From: an uncultured Fretibacterium sp.
GTDB taxonomy: Bacteria; Synergistota; Synergistia; Synergistales; Aminobacteriaceae
Assembly (NCBI GenBank): GCA_937915755.1
Contig: CALGGR010000046.1
Coordinates: forward strand, 1 to 8,036
Direction: 5' to 3'
DNA: 8,036 bases
Shown here piece after piece: positions 6,603 to 8,036 of the stretch; within the stretch, counting starts at the first letter, position 1; each line of letters opens with the position of its first letter. A program made the translations under genes and the position numbers. The notes beneath the pieces were generated by a model. That model worked only from the letters and a program-made list of their open reading frames with translations, was not told the origin of the DNA and ran no database searches.

Positions 6603-7822
6603 AAAAAAAGACGTTCAACGTTGTTTTGAATGCTTGACTTGCCTGCCGAAAAAGCCCTATGAGACTCTTCAAAGACCTGTAATTTTCCGTTCTTCGCAAG
6701 TATCCTGAATATATCGTCGTCAGTCATTCTTGCATTAGATCTGTCATTGCCCTTGTTCGACATATTGTTATAGGAAAATAAAATATATTTTGCCTCGATA
6801 TTTTCGATTAAATCTTCAAAAGCTTCAGCCGCGTTTCGAGAACAATATCTGCTTTTTTGATTTTTGCGGTCGGGTTTCCTCGCGACCCCGAAGACTTCGG
6901 GCTGTTCCCAGCGAGCCACGTTTTCAAGAAGATGATAGGCATCGCAGTATTGCCTTGAATTATAAGGGGGGTCAATATAAAACAGGTCAGCAGAAATCCG
7001 TCTTACAAGCTGATTGGCATCTTCGTTATAGCAAATATTTTCAGGCGAGTTATTATGCGAGGCTTTGGGAAATGCAAGAAAAAGAGGACGTTCAAACATG
7101 GCGTTTTGAATGTAGGCATCATAGTGACCGCACGTATTGGCAATCCGATCCATAGCGTAAATCAAAGTCATTATAAGCAGTGCGCGTTCGCGTTCGTTTA
7201 GAAAACCGCCTTTGAATTTTTTTTCAATGTCCTCGCGGATAAGACCTATTTTTGAACAGTCTGCCTTGCTGAAATAGGTATCGGCGAAGTTGCGCGTCAT
7301 ATAATTTTCTTCATCGCTGTTTATGCTGTTGTAATGAGAAATAAGTTCGCCGATTTTATTTTCGTCAAAGTCCTGACTTCCGAACCATGCGAGATTACAG
7401 ATATAGTTGCTGTAAAGAATATCGTTTGTTATGAGATTGCGGTTACTGAAAGCCGAAGCCACCGAGCCTGTCCCTGAGAAAATGTCAGCCACGCTGTCAA
7501 TATCAGGACAATGTTTTTCAACCACGTCAGATATAAATGGCAACAGTTTATATTTATTGCCGAGATAACGTCGATTTTTAATTGTGAATGTTTCGAGCCG
7601 CGTTGTATAGTCCACGAGTTGCGCCGGAACATATTTAAGTATGTTGCCATAATCGCATTTTAGAAAATCACAAATTCGCCCAAGAACGGAAAGCGAAACT
7701 TCCTCGTTACGTCTGAGGCGCGTCATGGTGTTAGGCGCGATGCCTGTAGAAATCCGTAATTGCGTTACGGTAAGCCGCCGTTCGTTAAGCGTATTCCAAA
7801 GCGGCGCATAAGTTACGGGCAT
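6587..7822 (-). CDS. DNA adenine-N6 methyltransferase (D12 class) with N-terminal HTH domain
   Basis: Second protective methyltransferase of the system and first gene of the operon. Numbering from the ATG at 7822 (411 residues): a Cro/C1-type HTH at about 5-65 (LTVTQLRISTGIAPNTMTRLRR region), then motif X RRYLGNKYKLLPFI (84-97), motif I DIFSGTGSV (113-121) and catalytic DPPY (284-287). A GTG at 7831 is in frame, but it sits directly against the AGGAG Shine-Dalgarno (7833-7837), whereas the ATG lies a workable 10 nt away, so I prefer the ATG. The HTH may repress the operon's own promoter, as N-terminal HTH regions do in M.SsoII-like cytosine methyltransferases, or may aid target binding. Its C-terminal codons run into the next methyltransferase through a T7 tract. 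Catalytic class is firm; regulation is inferred. Confidence 0.9.
   Translation of the reverse strand: MPVTYAPLWNTLNERRLTVTQLRISTGIAPNTMTRLRRNEEVSLSVLGRICDFLKCDYGNILKYVPAQLVDYTTRLETFTIKNRRYLGNKYKLLPFISDVVEKHCPDIDSVADIFSGTGSVASAFSNRNLITNDILYSNYICNLAWFGSQDFDENKIGELISHYNSINSDEENYMTRNFADTYFSKADCSKIGLIREDIEKKFKGGFLNERERALLIMTLIYAMDRIANTCGHYDAYIQNAMFERPLFLAFPKASHNNSPENICYNEDANQLVRRISADLFYIDPPYNSRQYCDAYHLLENVARWEQPEVFGVARKPDRKNQKSRYCSRNAAEAFEDLIENIEAKYILFSYNNMSNKGNDRSNARMTDDDIFRILAKNGKLQVFEESHRAFSAGKSSIQNNVERLFLCTRK
6603..6609 (-). other. T7 homopolymer at the junction of the two methyltransferase genes
   Basis: Seven consecutive T on the coding strand lie directly before the ATG at 6602 and five codons before the upstream gene's stop codon. 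One extra T in the transcript would move the upstream frame into the downstream one, giving a fused double methyltransferase. This is a geometric observation; slippage is not shown. Confidence 0.3.
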
Positions 7823-7854
7823 AAAAATCACTCTCCTCAGGTTTTTTAGGACAT

Positions 7855-7883
7855 ATTAAAACATACTGCAACAAAAATCGCAA
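7855..7883 (-). promoter_or_regulatory. Predicted promoter of the restriction-modification operon
   Basis: Minus-strand -35 TTGCGA (7883-7878) and -10 TTTAAT (7860-7855; five of six consensus bases) are 17 bp apart. Transcription would begin near 7848, about 26 nt before the methyltransferase ATG. The -35 is part of the right arm of the 7875-7896 inverted repeat, so a repressor there would compete with RNA polymerase. Confidence 0.45.
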
Positions 7884-7896
7884 ACTGTTGCGATTT
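7875..7896 (-). promoter_or_regulatory. Perfect 9-bp inverted repeat: operator candidate and/or terminator of the upstream gene
   Basis: AAATCGCAA (7875-7883) and TTGCGATTT (7888-7896) flank a 4-bp centre. On the minus strand the stem runs into five T (7877-7873), so in RNA it would be a short intrinsic terminator for the upstream gene ending at 7925. It also overlaps the predicted -35 of the methyltransferase operon and has the symmetry of a dimeric HTH operator. The two roles are compatible. Confidence 0.5.
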
Positions 7897-7924
7897 ATAT
7901 GAGAACGCTAAAAATTTTAATTTC

Positions 7925-8036
7925 TCAATTCCACAGTTCAGGAATGTGTTTATGGACTGCTTTTGCCCTTGCTATTGTAGATCGGCTGCTCCCAGTCATA
8001 GATACGACTTGGTTGTAGGAATGAGTTTTCAGAAGT
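7925..8036 (-). CDS. C-terminal helix-turn-helix fragment, probable serine recombinase/resolvase (5' end outside window)
   Basis: A frame open from the right edge ends at a TGA at 7927-7925 and gives the last 36 residues of a protein. They include VVSMTGSSRSTIARAK, which matches the pattern of a recombinase C-terminal HTH (tripeptide turn, then a Ser/Thr-rich recognition helix). The stop is followed by the hairpin at 7875-7896, as expected for a gene end. The catalytic domain is not in view, so another HTH protein is possible. A resolvase would suit a plasmid that must resolve multimers. Confidence 0.55.
   Translation of the reverse strand, partial: LLKTHSYNQVVSMTGSSRSTIARAKAVHKHIPELWN

Noticed and set aside
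6790..7155. A 121-codon plus-strand frame opposite the HTH-methyltransferase
   Set aside because: It overlaps the conserved DPPY region on the other strand and shows no domain of its own.
7829..7831. GTG start for the HTH-methyltransferase
   Set aside because: It lies 1 nt from the AGGAG Shine-Dalgarno, too close for initiation. The ATG at 7822, 10 nt away, fits.
7900..7927. 6-bp inverted repeat TGAGAA / TTCTCA at the end of the partial gene
   Set aside because: Short arms around a 16-nt AT-rich centre; the 9-bp repeat at 7875-7896 is the better terminator or operator.
7950..8036. A second open frame from the right edge on the minus strand ending at a TAA near 7951
   Set aside because: It gives 28 residues with no recognisable pattern, while the neighbouring frame shows a clear helix-turn-helix and a following hairpin.

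Overview
The window reads as the backbone of a low-to-moderate GC plasmid or other self-replicating element, probably from an anaerobic Bacillota-type host (Clostridia or Negativicutes). I base this on the strong GGAGG-type Shine-Dalgarno sites, the DnaC/DnaI-like loader, the AT-rich intergenic DNA and a ParA paired with a small ribbon-helix-helix partner. The host assignment is an inference, since there is no rRNA or other phylogenetic marker.

Left part (1-2562, + strand): one long replication gene, cut off at its 5' end by the window edge. It joins a winged-helix DNA-binding initiator module to a Cys-rich segment and a DnaC/DnaI-type AAA+ helicase-loader ATPase, and ends in a tandem 22-residue repeat and a poly-Asp tail. 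Inside the linker after the winged helix lies a GC-rich tandem 22-bp repeat built from alternating inverted half-sites, followed by AT-rich DNA. It looks like iterons plus an unwinding region, so the origin may lie within the gene. A hairpin terminator closes the gene.

Middle part (2582-3823, - strand): a compact partition cassette, parA followed by a small ribbon-helix-helix gene. A 15-bp motif, TTTTATATAAYTWTT, occurs four times: on both flanks, between the genes, and over the -10 box of the predicted parA promoter. These are good candidates for the partner's operator and centromere sites.

Right part (3859-7822, - strand): a three-gene restriction-modification operon in the order HTH-fused adenine methyltransferase, Dam-like adenine methyltransferase, AlwI/PleI/BstNBI-family type IIS endonuclease. 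Two adenine methyltransferases suit an asymmetric site with an adenine on each strand. The genes overlap or nearly abut, so translation is probably coupled. The first gene has its own predicted promoter, whose -35 lies in a perfect 9-bp inverted repeat. The N-terminal HTH could bind there for autoregulation.

Right edge (7925-8036, - strand): the last 36 codons of a gene ending in a helix-turn-helix like the C-terminus of serine recombinases or resolvases.

Together the genes provide replication, segregation, and host protection or plasmid addiction, plus a probable resolution function. I see no rRNA, tRNA, CRISPR array or insertion sequence. No gene-free stretch exceeds 300 bases; the longest, 3634-3858, holds the parA promoter and operator-like repeats.
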